Source: Sipunculus nudus
Taxonomy: Eukaryota > Annelida > Sipuncula > Golfingiida > Sipunculidae
Direction of reading: 5' to 3'
NCBI GenBank assembly: GCA_026874595.1
Contig: CM049317.1
Location: 12,158,382-12,222,381, forward strand
Length of the DNA: 64,000 nt
Part shown: positions 12,364-23,060 of the stretch, in pieces
Numbering within the stretch: position 1 is the stretch's first letter
Layout: the number at the start of each line of letters is the position of its first letter
Notes under the pieces: generated by a model
The model's input: the letters and a program-made list of their open reading frames with translations, nothing else
What the model was told of the DNA's origin: nothing
Database searches by the model: none
Program-made: the position numbers and the translations under genes

Positions 12364-12669
12364 TCATTGTTGAGTCATTTTCTTAACCATTTCATAATTA
12401 AAAGTATTATACTGTTCAAAATATCGATTTTTTTGGCTGCTGAAACATTGTTTGTTAATGTTTAAATTAGGTTCTAAGTAAAGGAGACCATAGAGTTTAT
12501 TGTCCATATTTTCAGTTAAAAATGAGAAGGGCACATCTAGAATTAAGGTGATCATTGATTGACAATTAACAATCGAAATTTTTGTGTGGGTAAAAGTTGT
12601 TGAAACCAAAGGCATAAAACAATCGTGATATGAAATATTACCCCTGAGGGATAAACATAGATAGGACAT
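12364..12669 (-). other. Second copy of the 101-codon frame
   Basis: Identical predicted product to the frame at 10743-11048, shifted by exactly one 1621-bp unit. Function unknown; probably not a gene. Confidence 0.2.
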
Positions 12670-14255
12670 TACAAGAGACGAATACGTATCAGAAATTCAG
12701 AACGGTTAATCCTTCAGGTAGCAGTCTATAAAGGATGGCTAAACAATCAGGCATTCTTTTGTATTTACATCAACATATCTATACCCGGAAAATTAAAAAA
12801 TCGATATGGATTCTGTTTTCGGTCTTTATGATGTTTGGTATTAACTCATTTTATAATCAGTTATATATCAGGTGTTGTCAAAAGAAACCTTATAAAGTTA
12901 TTGAGACAGAGTAATTCCAGTTCCTGGTCCAATAAGTGTACCAAGGGATATATATAAATTGTGCATTGTTTCTCTATATAACTTTGTTTTGATCTAGCAG
13001 AGCGTGCCTATTCATGATAACCAGTGTAACGGTCCCTTTTCACACCAAAAAAAACAACTCAGGCCAAACCGTAACATAAATGCTCAGACACGTTCTCTTC
13101 AAACGAATACGTAACCAAAATATGGGGACAAAAACAGTGCTATATTAATATATTACAATATTTACATTCGTTCACAAATTATATAATGGTCTATACATAA
13201 ACAATTTACAACAAGGTCTCTGAAGGAAAAACTGAGTCTCTAAATAACGAACTGCAACGAAATACTTAACTGAATCCTGTATCTGAAAAACTGAGGTCCA
13301 TCTTCAACACATAGTTCGGGCCCACACAAAACTTGTGGCACCAGAAAAAAATCTCTCCTCTTCCTACATAATAAAGTTCAGATTGTAGTTCATTGCATCC
13401 CGTGGGCTTGGGGACCAAGAGACCACGGTCACCGTCCCGGGGAAAACATTGACGTGGCGTAGCAAAATCGATAGCCCCCTTTTGTACTGCAGGCGAGTTT
13501 GTTTTATAGGCCTTTTATAGGTGGAAACCGCAGAAATTTTTGGTTTTGCTTGAGAGAAACGATAGCGCCGTCAGTTCTGCAAAACCAGTACTGAATTGTT
13601 CCAGAATAGTGTTTATGCTTCTCAAAGCGCGTCAGTAGTCACTGATACCGGGGTGGATCCATTAACGTGGACACGGGGGTAGTAACATCACTTCGTATAT
13701 AATATTCTAAATATTCTAAATGAAGATTGGCAAGGTGGATGAATAAAGCTCAGACGACTGAAAGGGGATATGCTTTTATTCTCAGAAGAAAAGGTGAAGA
13801 TATTAATGTATTATATTTGTATAATAATATAAGATCGCTCTTACAATAATGATCTTTGCTTTTCCCTATACGCATGTACATATATGCTCCTGGATCTGAA
13901 ACTAATTAATATTTTAAATCTGCCGATAATGCATGGGCAAGCATATTGGTAAGATTAGGTTCTGCAGGAAATGATTACGTATTTCATTGTTGAGTCATTT
14001 TCTTAACCATTTCATAATTAAAAGTATTATACTGTTCAAAATATCGATTTTTTTTGGCTGCTGAAACATTGTTTGTTAATGTTTAAATTAGGTTCTAAGT
14101 AAAGGAGACCATAGAGTTTATTGTCCATATTTTCAGTTAAAAATGAGAAGGGCACATCTAGGATTAAGGTGATCATTGATTGACAATTAACAATCGAAAT
14201 TTTTGTGTGGGTAAAAGTTGTTGAAACCAAAGGCATAAAACAATCGTGATATGAA

Positions 14256-14525
14256 ATCGATAGCCCCCTTTTGTACTGCAGGCGAGTTTGTTTTATAGGC
14301 CTTTTATAGGTGGAAACCGCAGAAATTTTTGGTTTTGCTTGAGAGAAACGATAGCGCCGTCAGTTCTGCAAAACCAGTACTGAATTGTTCCAGAATAGTG
14401 TTTATGCTTCTCAAAGCGCGTCAGTAGTCACTGATACCGGGGTGGATCCATTAACGTGGACACGGGGGTAGTAACATCACTTCGTGGCGTCATCTTGTGA
14501 TGTTCGGGTGAGTCCCCAGGCAACA
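14256..14525 (-). repeat. 3' LTR, terminal part
   Basis: In element orientation the LTR begins TGTTGCCTGGGGACTCACC at 14525, directly after the polypurine tract. It matches 17574 leftwards to about 17280. The LTR also forms the right part of the 1.62-kb tandem units, so its other end cannot be fixed; the 831-bp deletion removes the next part in this copy. Confidence 0.75.
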
Positions 14526-14540
14526 CCCCCACCCTTAAAA
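14526..14540 (-). promoter_or_regulatory. Polypurine tract of the LTR element
   Basis: On the minus strand 'ttttaagggtggggg' lies immediately before the TGTTG start of the 3' LTR. This is the position and composition expected of the plus-strand primer of an LTR retrotransposon. Confidence 0.7.
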
Positions 14541-14770
14541 GACAGAAGGTAAGGAGAGTAAAGCATTAGCACTGTATCACGTATGACGAGTATATGAGTA
14601 ATTTGACATCTTAAAGACTATTAAATATCGTTATTACAAATAGTATCATTCAATATTGTTTATAAATTAACAATCATCAATATCTTAATAAATGTAACAT
14701 ATGTAATACAGCTTTTCAAAAGGGCAGAACATATCCGAGGCTATAACAAGAGTCAATCATCAGATCAAAA

Positions 14771-15128
14771 TTAATGACGTCTCGATAACGTATCAGCGAT
14801 TATGTTATCGGAGCCCTTGATGTTTTTGAAAACTAGGTTAAACTCTGACAGGGCTAGACTCCATCTCATTAATCTCTGATTATTATTCTTCATCTCATGA
14901 AGAAATGTTATTGGATTATGATCAGTATAGACAGTTATATCCTAAAGCGTAGAGCCCAAATATACTTCTAAGTACTGTAACGCCATCAATAGTTTCCTTT
15001 TCAATAGTAGAATAATTCTTTTGATGAGGAAAACAATTCTTTGAATAGTAGCAAACCGGATGACTTATGTTAAAGTCATCGTCTAAAATTAGCATAGCGC
15101 CTACACCGCAATCGCTGGCATCCGTCAT
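14771..15128 (-). pseudogene. RNase H domain, end of pol
   Basis: The frame encodes TDASDCGVGAML (first catalytic Asp), HPVCYYSKN, then EKETI (catalytic Glu region), TVYTDHNPITFL (TDH Asp) and IADTLSRRH before a TAA at 14771. Ending pol with the '(A)DxLSR' motif shows that RNase H is the last domain and no integrase follows. An internal frame change around 14930 splits the frame. Confidence 0.85.
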
Positions 15129-15268
15129 GAGAGAAAACGGTTTATCAAAATTTGGAAACTGTTACACAGGTGCACTTTGTAATATAGCTTTGGCTCTTTC
15201 AAAAGCATTTTGACAGTTTTTATTCCAATAGAATTCGCTGTTCTTTTTCAACAGATCCGTTAACGGAT

Positions 15269-15719
15269 TTACAACTTCTGCAAAGTTCTGACAAAATATC
15301 GCATTAGTTCCTTACGAATAGTAGGAACTGGAAATTCTACCATAGCAGATACTTTACTGGTAACTGGTTTTACACAACCTTGACCTACTTCGTGCCCTAA
15401 ATATGTTACAGTTGCACGACAAAATTCACTCTGTGTAAGATTAACTGTCATTCCAGCTTTTTTTCAGTCTCTCAAAGAGTTCTACCAAACTTTGTTTATG
15501 GCCTTCCCATATGTGATTGTATACAACAACATCATCAATATAGCAAGTGCAGTTATCTAAGCCAGATAATACACAGTTCATTAGTCTCATGAAGCATGCT
15601 GGCGCATTTTTCATTCCGAAGGGCATAACTTTGTACTGGAACAAACCGTTTGGCGTTACAAACGCAGATATTTGCTTAGCCCTTTCGGTTAGAGGTAACT
15701 GCCAATAACCTTTGAGCAA
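15269..15719 (-). pseudogene. Reverse transcriptase core, Ty3/gypsy type
   Basis: It encodes LKGYWQLPLTE, AFVTPNGLFQY, VMPFGMKNAPACFMRLM and CYIDDVVVY (catalytic YIDD), then, after a frameshift near 15450, TYLGHEVGQG of the RT thumb/connection. These are the standard gypsy RT blocks in the correct order. The upstream FCTDYRKVN block is readable at about 15860-15830 in another frame. Confidence 0.9.
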
Positions 15720-15792
15720 ATCTAACTTGCTACGTCTATATCTAATCTATACGTGGCAGACCCAATCCTATCAATACAAGCTTCCACCCTGG

Positions 15793-15842
15793 GCAAAGGG
15801 TAAGTATCTGTTAGGGTGCAAAGGGTAAGTATCTGTTCTTCT
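15793..15842. repeat. 25-bp tandem duplication inside RT
   Basis: 'gcaaagggtaagtatctgtt' occurs at 15793 and again at 15818. The 25-bp duplication lies between the RT blocks and shifts the reading frame, adding to the inactivation of this copy. Confidence 0.85.
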
Positions 15843-15901
15843 TACAGTGTTAACCTTTCGATAATCTGTACAAAATCTGTTGGTCATATCAGGCTTCTTT
15901 A

Positions 15902-16491
15902 TCAACTAACATGGGGAACTCCAGGACTACTGCTGTTTTCAATAATATCATTCTCTATCATATAATTGATTTCATTCTTTATGACTTGTAACTTTTGGGG
16001 ACCATCTCTATATGGTGCCTGTTTAATTGGAGAAGCATCTCCTACGTCTACATCATGCTGTAGTACATTAGTTCTACATGGGACATCAGGAAATAAAGAG
16101 TCATAATTTAGCAGGATTTCCTTCAACTCTGATAACTGATTGAAATCCAAATGTGACAATGTCTTTTCTAAATTATTTAAAATATCAGAGTTGTTCAGTT
16201 TTACAGGATGTTCACTTTTCTTCATGAGAACATCCTCGGCATTCTTTTCAGTTTCTTTAATGAATACCAAATTTGGCCCGGGGGGGGGGGGGGGACTAGA
16301 TTGAGATGTTTCCGCTGATCTGTCATGATATTCTTTCAACATATTTATATGACAAAGTTGTTGCGACTTTCTACGATCAGGAGTATCAATCACATAATTC
16401 AAATCTGATTTCTTCTCAACAACTTTGTATGGTCCAGATTATTTTGCTTGCAGGGGTTGCCCTGAAATTGGGAATAATACCAGAACTTTAA
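15902..16491 (-). pseudogene. Integrase GPY/F end fused to RT N-terminus
   Basis: The minus strand reads VLFPISGQPLQAK, a stop, SGPYKVVEK, LNYVIDTPDRRKSQQLCH and NMLKEYH, the GPY/F-type integrase C-terminus. The same frame then runs through a linker with a Pro run (poly-C encoded) into SLFPDVPCRTN, DVDVGDASPIKQAPYR and MIENDIIENS, the N-terminal part of a gypsy RT. One frame therefore spans the INT-to-RT junction, which fixes the domain order. The UAA just before SGPY replaces an aromatic residue position. Confidence 0.85.
16279..16294. repeat. Poly-G/poly-C run
   Basis: A run of about 16 G on the plus strand (C on the coding strand) within the pol linker, encoding Pro. Its length is likely to be unreliable. 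Confidence 0.85.
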
Positions 16492-16731
16492 CACAAGTTT
16501 AAATTCTAATTTTGTAGTCTTTTTGTCATATCATACTTTCATTTGTTTTGGGCAATCTTTAAATGTCCTTGGGCGATTTCATTTGCCCTACTTAATTTCT
16601 CCTTAAATCCCTGAACAAATTTTAACAAACTACATTGACAACTCTGTTCCATTCAAGTCTGTTTTAACACCGCCAGGGGGCCTCTTACACAGTGCCCATA
16701 CAATAATTCAAAAGGGCTAAACCCTAAGCTT

Positions 16732-17089
16732 TTAAGCTTGCACAGGTTCTCGGGCTGCAAATATAAAAAAGGGTAAACCCTTATCCCACTGGTTCCCAGC
16801 GTCAAGACAATAAAGTCTAATCATGTTTTCGAGAGTTTGGTGAAATTGCTCTAGAGCACCTTGACTCTCAGGATGGTAGGCACTGGATTTGTAATGTTTT
16901 ATGCCTAGCTCTGCCATAACCTGGGCAAATATATTTGACATGAAATTTGAACCTTGATCCGTTTGTATTGTTCTTAGTACCAATAGTAGTAAAAAATTTA
17001 ACCAGAGCTTCAACAATTTTCTTTGCAGATATGGTTCTAAGAGGAATAGCTTCTGGAAGTCTAGTTGCAGGACACATGGTTGTTAGCAT
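16732..17089 (-). pseudogene. Integrase catalytic core (DDE), partial
   Basis: It encodes TRLPEAIPLRTISAKKIVEA, then after a frameshift near 16985 TDQGSNFMSNIFAQVM, SAYHPESQGALEQFHQTL and FAAREPVQ. The Asp of TDQG and the Glu of GALEQ are separated by 35 residues, as in the D,D-35-E signature. The first Asp and the zinc-binding HHCC domain are missing because the upstream part was deleted. Further frames (GFSPFELLYGH, VRGPLAVLK) continue to about 16600. Confidence 0.85.
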
Positions 17090-17106
17090 ATATTCATTGC
17101 TATAAA

Positions 17107-17574
17107 AAGAAGTCCATCTTCAACACATAGTTCGGGCCCACACAAAACTGAAGTCTTGTATTAATCCATGTGGCACCAGAAAAAATCTCTCCTCTTCCTA
17201 CATAGTAAAGTTCATATTGTAGTTCATTGCATCCCGTGGGCTTGGGGACCAAGAGCCCACGGTCACGGTTCCCGGGGAAACATTAACGTGGCGTAGCAAA
17301 ATCGATAGTCCCGCCTCGTACTGCAGGCGAGTTCGTTTTATAGGCTTCTAACAATAGGTGGAAACCGCAGACGTTTGTGGTTTGCTTGAGAGAAATGAAA
17401 GCGCCGTCAGTTCTGCAAAACAAGAACTGAATTGTCCCAGAGAATAGTTTTTATGCTTCTCAAAGCGCGTCAGTAGTCACTGATAGCGGGGTGGATGCAT
17501 AAACGTGGAAACGGGGGTGGTTACATCACGTCTTGGCGTCATCTTATGATGTCCAGGTGAGTCCCCAGACAACA
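17107..17574 (-). repeat. 5' LTR, truncated
   Basis: This matches the LTR part of the tandem units (13297-13690 and 14258-14525) with more divergence than the tandem copies show among themselves, and carries an extra ~20-bp block near 17150. It ends TGTTG (element sense) at 17574 and breaks off at 17107 directly against integrase sequence, so a deletion removed the inner LTR end, primer site, gag, protease and part of integrase. Confidence 0.8.
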
Positions 17575-17830
17575 CCAGGCTTTGTAAAGAAGCTTCGCCA
17601 ATATCCAGCTGCCGATAAGCCCAGTGTGGACGAAGTGATGGCTCTTATAAGACCACATGTTATCTTGCTGGACTCTACTATCAGCCATGTTATATTATAT
17701 CGTAGAATGACTACATGTGTGTCTACTGGGATCGGTAATATGTATACACCTATGACAAGAAACTCTTGAAAATTAATCTTAACAGTGGGTAGAGTACATC
17801 TAACACCAATTTTTACATATATTTTTTTGT
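17575..17830 (+). other. Unrecognised coding-like stretch beside the LTR
   Basis: The plus strand keeps an open frame from the LTR edge to 17769 with a balanced composition (FVKKLRQYPAADKPSVDEVM and onwards). The part before 17575 is LTR. It could be an exon or an older element interrupted by the insertion. I recognise no family. Confidence 0.25.
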
Positions 17831-18099
17831 TTGGAGGTAACCCCGTCCATTTTTTATGCCCCCTTATGTAATTCTTAATCTTAGGATTTACTTCAGCACA
17901 GTTCCAAAGTTTTCGGTTTTAAACTACGTGGCATGGCGGTACCTTTTGCCTCCTATCATAGTATATTTTTATTCTGGTGTCATCAAGGCAAGGTGTCTAC
18001 CGTACCTGCTGGTCCTGGGTGTGTATCATCATCATCGTTAGGTCATAACATCAAGGAGCTCCCTAAGGCGCAATCGTATGCGACTGATAACCGGCTGTG

Positions 18100-18235
18100 G
18101 GGCATATCCTTCTCGATAAGCCTGTAGAGCGTTCACCCTTGGTGGGGGCCGACCGAGAAAATCTAACCGCCTCGACCGAGGTTTGAGCTCATGGCTGTAA
18201 GTCCTTTGCTCTACCCCTGTGTCACAGAGTGTTAA
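18100..18235 (+). repeat. tRNA-derived SINE relic
   Basis: The plus strand has 'gtagagcgttcaccc', like the D-arm/A box of a tRNA, and 40-50 bases later 'ccgaggtttgagctcatgg', like a T-arm/B box. Spacing and order fit the RNA polymerase III promoter of a tRNA-derived SINE. It cannot fold as a full tRNA, so it is not a tRNA gene. Tail and boundaries are unclear. Confidence 0.45.
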
Positions 18236-18602
18236 AACCGTATTTTAAGAGGGGAAAATAGAATACTCGAAACATACTTGTACATTGTATGTTGGTAAAT
18301 GTAACAATGTCTCCACTGGTACTTTAACTATGTTTTATCACAGAAAGAAACTATGTAGCTGGCCCCATATGAAAACCACAGTTATATCATTTGTACGTCG
18401 ATGTTGAATGATTTGTTGACAAGGGACGACTTATGGGACGCTCTAATATAAATACTGAACGCTTCGAAGGTTGTCTAATTTATAATAAATATAATCAAAA
18501 GGTAAAGTTCCTCATTAATCTGCTATGCCACGAATTAGCTTATAAACATATATAAAACTATAATGAAAACATTCAGGACAAAAATCCTTAAATTATCCTT
18601 TC

Positions 18603-18633
18603 GTGTGTGTGTGTGGGGGGGGGGGGGGGGGAG
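18603..18633. repeat. (GT)n followed by poly-G
   Basis: A short GT repeat runs into an uninterrupted G tract; the length is probably variable. Confidence 0.9.
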
Positions 18634-19283
18634 GTAATTCCCTGTTGACAAATATTTGGTAAGACTATTTTTCTTGTAAAAAGTGTTAAAATAAGCATGA
18701 GATTGAACGATTAATTTCAATAAGTGAAAAAGAATTACACGGATGAATGCTGAAATGTACAGATATGTATTTTTGTAACATTATCAATTCATATAATGAT
18801 TATTATTGGGTGTAAAATGGTTAGAGCAGTTTCAAAACGATGTTATATAATGTAAACATTTGTAAACTGGAATTATTCCAATGAACTTTTAAAAATTATA
18901 CCCATGTTCAATAATTGAATACTTTACATATTTTGAACATCAGAGTGTGATTTATTGCTGTAACACTCTTTTTATTATATTAGGATTATCATGTTGCTAT
19001 GTATTTCACTTAAATTTATTTTTAATAATGATCAAAATATATAGTATTTGATATAGCGCCATTTATCCAATGGCCTGACTCACAGCGAAATTCAAACAGA
19101 CATACCAACATACAATTTCATGGAAATCTACTTCCTGTACCTGACCTAAGTTTAAAAAATAATTAATCCAATTATATAACATTATGCATCACTGTTTGTT
19201 TTATTCCCTGTATGCAATACGCCATCTCTGCTGCCGACAGAAGAACGTAACGAGAAATTACTGTATACATACACATACACAAA

Positions 19284-19286
<3 letters not shown>

Positions 19287-19323
<37 letters not shown>

Positions 19324-19347
19324 TGTGTGTATGTGTATATATATATA
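19287..19347. repeat. (AT)n(GT)n microsatellite
   Basis: AT dinucleotide run followed by GT-rich and AT-rich sequence; frames over it are artefacts. Confidence 0.9.
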
Positions 19348-21446
19348 TCGAAAAATATCTTAAAACTTTGCGGCAGTCGATGAATCTTTTATTACTCGCT
19401 TTCATGATATTATAAAAAACGTTAATGCTTTCATTCAATATGTCATGCATTATTAAAACTTCTTTTCATATTTATGGGCAACAAATACTTTAACAAATGG
19501 AGGTACTATTTTATCGTTTCCTAATCAGTTTGGTGTGCACGGTATATATAGAATGTGCTGTAAAAGACTGTCTGAATTCAACTAAGCCCAGTACAAAGCA
19601 AATAACATAAGCACACACATTTTCGGAAATCGATATACAAATGGATTTATTTAGTATTATCATGTGCATAGTAAATTTTAGACGTTGTATGTACGGATTT
19701 CTTGTCTACAATTAAACAAAGCAGTATATACACACACTTATAAAGACTTACACATGTACAAAACCAGAATAATCCGTACATGACAGGAGCCAAGTTCCAA
19801 AAACCAGTCCTGCTATAATGTTAAAGCTTCAATGAGTTTTAAGCTGCAAATAAAGGTTTCAGTATAACAGGAGGATTGAAGTCCAGTTGGGTGAAAAAAA
19901 GTAAATTATCTTTGAGTGAGAAAATTCGGTTATGCGATTCTTCTCACAAGAGGCATTTAATGTTAATGTGATTCATTGGTACCAATAAAAACGGAAATCC
20001 ATTGTTTGGCTACATCTTTGCTTTTGTTGTACACATTTACTTACAATGGAATTGTAATTTGATCCATACTTAGCAAAATTGGAAGTGCCTTCAGAATGGT
20101 AGAATACGGTTGTATTCCATGGCTGAATCATTATCGTGACCATTACATATCAAAATACTGCTTTCTTATACCAATGTCATTTTCAGTAAGGGTGACCTGG
20201 CCTGCGGGTATGTTTTCCATTTTAAGGTAAGAAAGGTAGTGGCACAATTAGAAATAACTTGGTACTTGGTTGAGACCCCGAGCATTAAACGGGCATAACC
20301 AGAAGCAATATTATGCGTTGTTTTTCACACAAGCAGTTTGTTTTTGCTTTATTCAAAACGTTTCCACCAAAACCACCCCAGCACACGTTTTCAGTACCGT
20401 CCCATCAGGTACTTAACATCTTGTTACGTTGTTAATAGAGAAGTTATACAAACTCGAACGTTAAAGGTGTGAAAGACCGGTTATACTCCTTAAAAGAAAA
20501 CAGTAATCGTTTATTTCACGATATTTTGAGGAATATTCAACTTTATTTGTACGCGAATAGGTCTCTTTAGTAACAGTTACATAAAAGATCACTGCAGAGG
20601 AATTAACTTCGAAAGGTAAATAAATAAGCCATTATGTGATCAAGGACGGTCAGTCTTTCAGAGCGGCTACTCAGTCAGGTTGTAATCTTACACTTTTGAC
20701 TTAACATCCCGGCTGCAGTGACCTTGGGCCTCTTATTCTGTTGCATGTATTTTACGGTCGCATTTGCGGGAGAGGAGTATTACTTGGGCCATGTAGCAGT
20801 GTTGTCTACTTTGACCTATCGGCTATGTTAGGACGGTAATTACCCCGCACCCCCTTACCACCATTATAATTTTTTTAAGCATTTCTGACAAAATATATAT
20901 GGCCGTAATTCTTTTTGTTATGGATTTAATTTTTAGTTACCTATTGATCATATGACCCGAAAAAAAGGATTTTGTGTGGTCTCTTTTGGGGGTGATGGAG
21001 GTGGCATTGTTGTTGTTTTGTAACGCGTGAGGTAAAAATAGTTCTACGTAAGAAAATAAATTACTCCTGTTTATATCTCCATATGTTCGAGCCATCACTG
21101 AATGCAGCACTTAATTTCTACATACACGATGTTGCGAAAAGGGACCGTGAGCGGTATCTTATCACATAGACCTAAGTTTAACGTTGTTGATATATAGATT
21201 ACGGTGGGATATACGGAAGTATTGTTCTAAGCTTTTTTTTTCTGATTATATGTATTCTCAGGTCACATGACAGATATTTAAGCATATATGTGCCGTTAAA
21301 TATTATATTGAATTATATATTCTGAAATAATGTCCCCTAGATAATAATTGTTTATTTTACATTTATTAATGTGTAACTGAAAATGGCATAACATAAATAG
21401 TATAAAGATCCTGAAAAATTGGTCATGCTTAGGTTGATATAGAAAA

Positions 21447-21594
21447 TCAAGTTTTTTAACCGTCTGTATATGATACTTGATATAATATACTGAATATTTA
21501 TTTAAATATGCATCTACCCTTCAAGTTTTTTTACCGTCTGTATATGATACTTGATATACTATGCTGAAAATTTATTTAAATATGCATTTACCTT
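21447..21594. repeat. 74-bp tandem duplication
   Basis: Two adjacent copies (21447-21520 and 21521-21594) start 'tcaagttttttaaccgtctg' and 'tcaagtttttttaccgtctg'. They share nearly all positions, with a handful of substitutions. Confidence 0.85.
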
Positions 21595-21654
21595 TTATAA
21601 CCAGGTCCATTTAGTCTAGTTTCACTTGATTTATGCTACAACTAAAAAAACAAC

Positions 21655-21846
21655 ATGGACAAAGGACAGTATATTCTGCTTGTCTGGACCGTATGTATGC
21701 TGAAATTCCATACAACTAATATCCGGGCATTCCATATTAGGAATAGTCTATGTAATCAAGGCGGGAAGTCAAAGTTTCGTTACATGATGGATTCAGGGAA
21801 ACTCGGTACAGGGGGGAAGCATTGTGTCCCATGCACAAAATCCTGA
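21655..21846 (+). CDS. Possible small secreted peptide or first exon, 63 codons
   Basis: The ATG sits in 'aacaacatgg', the same context as the lectin gene start. The product begins MDKGQYILLVWTVCML, a plausible signal peptide, and ends with Cys-containing sequence (NSLCNQGGK and KHCVPCTKS). The CxxC near the end recalls Cys-rich receptor modules, but the frame is too short to assign. No downstream exon was found, and a chance frame is possible. Confidence 0.25.
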   Translation: MDKGQYILLVWTVCMLKFHTTNIRAFHIRNSLCNQGGKSKFRYMMDSGKLGTGGKHCVPCTKS

Positions 21847-21958
21847 CGTAGGCTGAAGTCATCAAACAGGAAACCCGGTCAATCAAAGTGTAGATCGAAC
21901 TAAATTATTGGACAGATCTAGTGACAAAATGTAGGGATTAACTCCAAACCTCTAAACC

Positions 21959-21996
21959 AAATGAGTAGCCCTTCAACTCTAACGGGCTACTCATTT
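21959..21996. repeat. Perfect 13-bp inverted repeat (hairpin)
   Basis: aaatgagtagccc at 21959-21971 and gggctactcattt at 21984-21996 are exact reverse complements around a 12-base loop. A third partial copy of the arm (aatagcccccc) follows at about 21999. The surrounding sequence shows no gene. Confidence 0.8.
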
Positions 21997-22333
21997 TGAA
22001 TAGCCCCCCAACTCTTAGAAACATACTCATAATAAAAAAAAACATAAAAAGGTTAAAGAAACAATCGGCAGAACAGACGGATCTGTTGCCTAAGTGAAAT
22101 CGACTAGTTTTCACCCCATATATTTGACGAAGGCAGAGGAAAAGATTACACCTATTATCACTCTAATAAATACATCACAACTATCACCTGTTATTGATAG
22201 CAATGCCCTTATTCTCAGCAATACAAACATTGCAATAGTTGAAGCCGTCAATGTGAAGTCCACATGGTTATATCCTGCAAACTTCCCCTTTTTTCAACCG
22301 ACAGAAACAAATATAATGAAAAAGTTAGTATGT

Positions 22334-23060
22334 TAGTATGTCTGTTAGTTGTCCCCAAATCTGCTTGCTAGCTGGTTCTTGCGTCTCACCTGAAGCATTG
22401 TGCAGAAAGCGGTTTTACAGGAATCCTTTTGAAACTGGTACATCTGCTCCTAAATACCGTCTCCATATTATTATCCAGTCATCTGTTATCCTAAATGCGT
22501 GAGCATGTCAGAATGTCTGTAGGCTTGTCGGTCGTTGTCAGCTATGTCTGCTTTCATTTTTTTTGGTGTGATATAGCAATCGGCAATCGCTCTGAAAGTC
22601 ACTGAATTGTTGGAAAACCAAGAATGCCTATTGTCTGTCCGTATGTCTGTCAATTCAATTTCCGGCAAGCGCTCGAACTCATATCGTCTTGTTTGTCTGT
22701 TTGTTTGTCTGTGCCCTCTCTACAGGTGATAATTTTACAGCCATTGCTTTCAAGCTTGCACAGCTAGTAGATAATCAAAAGCACTAGAAAACCGTTATGT
22801 TTTTGGTTAATTTAGCTCAAAGGTCAAGGCCAACAAAAAACTTATTTTCTTTATTGTCATCATAAGGCTCAATTCCTTCTACATAACCTGGTCTAGTCGA
22901 TGGGTCTAGAGCATATGTAAACTTTTCAGTATGTCTGTCTGTTCGGCAGTTGTCGTCAATTTTGCTTGCTTCAACGTTCTTGCGTCTTACTTATATCAGA
23001 CTACAGACTACAGTTTTGCAGGAATTATTTTGAAAGCTTTACATACTGTGGAAGTGGTTA
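22334..23060. repeat. Dispersed 'gtatgtctgt' repeat family, at least two copies
   Basis: The segment beginning 'gtatgtctgttagttgtc' (about 22334-22450) and that beginning 'gtatgtctgtctgttcgg' (about 22929-23050) align along their length: a 'gcttgct' block, 'gttcttgcgtct', then 'ttttgcaggaat' and 'ttttgaaa'. A third partial copy (about 22640-22720) has the gtctgt-rich start. They look like diverged copies of one interspersed repeat in the same orientation. Confidence 0.6.

Larger units (their letters stand above)
10468..14484. repeat. Three tandem copies of a 1.62-kb unit
   Basis: Copy 1 is 10468-12088, copy 2 12089-13708 and copy 3 13709-14484. The start signal 'aaatattctaaatgaag' recurs at 10468, 12089 and 13709, so the period is 1621 and then 1620. 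The first two copies differ by only a few bases (for example ggatt/gaatt and gttatc/gttgtc) and by the length of an A run. Copy 3 lacks about 831 bp. The right part of each unit (from about 11675, 13297 and 14258) is LTR sequence of the Ty3-type element that follows; the left part (about 1.2 kb) may be further LTR or the old flank. Near identity means recent duplication, or an assembly artefact. Confidence 0.9.
14256..17574 (-). mobile_element. Broken Ty3-type LTR retrotransposon with INT-RT-RH order (Gmr1-like)
   Basis: Read on the minus strand, the order is: partial 5' LTR (17574-17107), integrase core (17089-16732), GPY/F module of the integrase C-terminus and RT N-terminus (16491-15902), reverse transcriptase (about 15902-15269), RNase H (15128-14771, then a stop), a short 3' UTR, a polypurine tract, and the 3' LTR from 14525 leftwards. 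Integrase upstream of RT in a gypsy-type pol, together with a GPY/F motif, is the diagnostic arrangement of Gmr1-type elements. gag, protease and the N-terminal half of integrase are missing. Many frameshifts and stops make it inactive. Both ends start TGTTG in element orientation. Confidence 0.85.
18250..21440. other. No gene seen; microsatellites
   Basis: AT-rich intergenic sequence. It contains a (GT)n(G)n run at about 18603-18633 and an (AT)n run at 19287-19321 followed by GT repeats. No frame here has protein-like composition. Confidence 0.5.
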
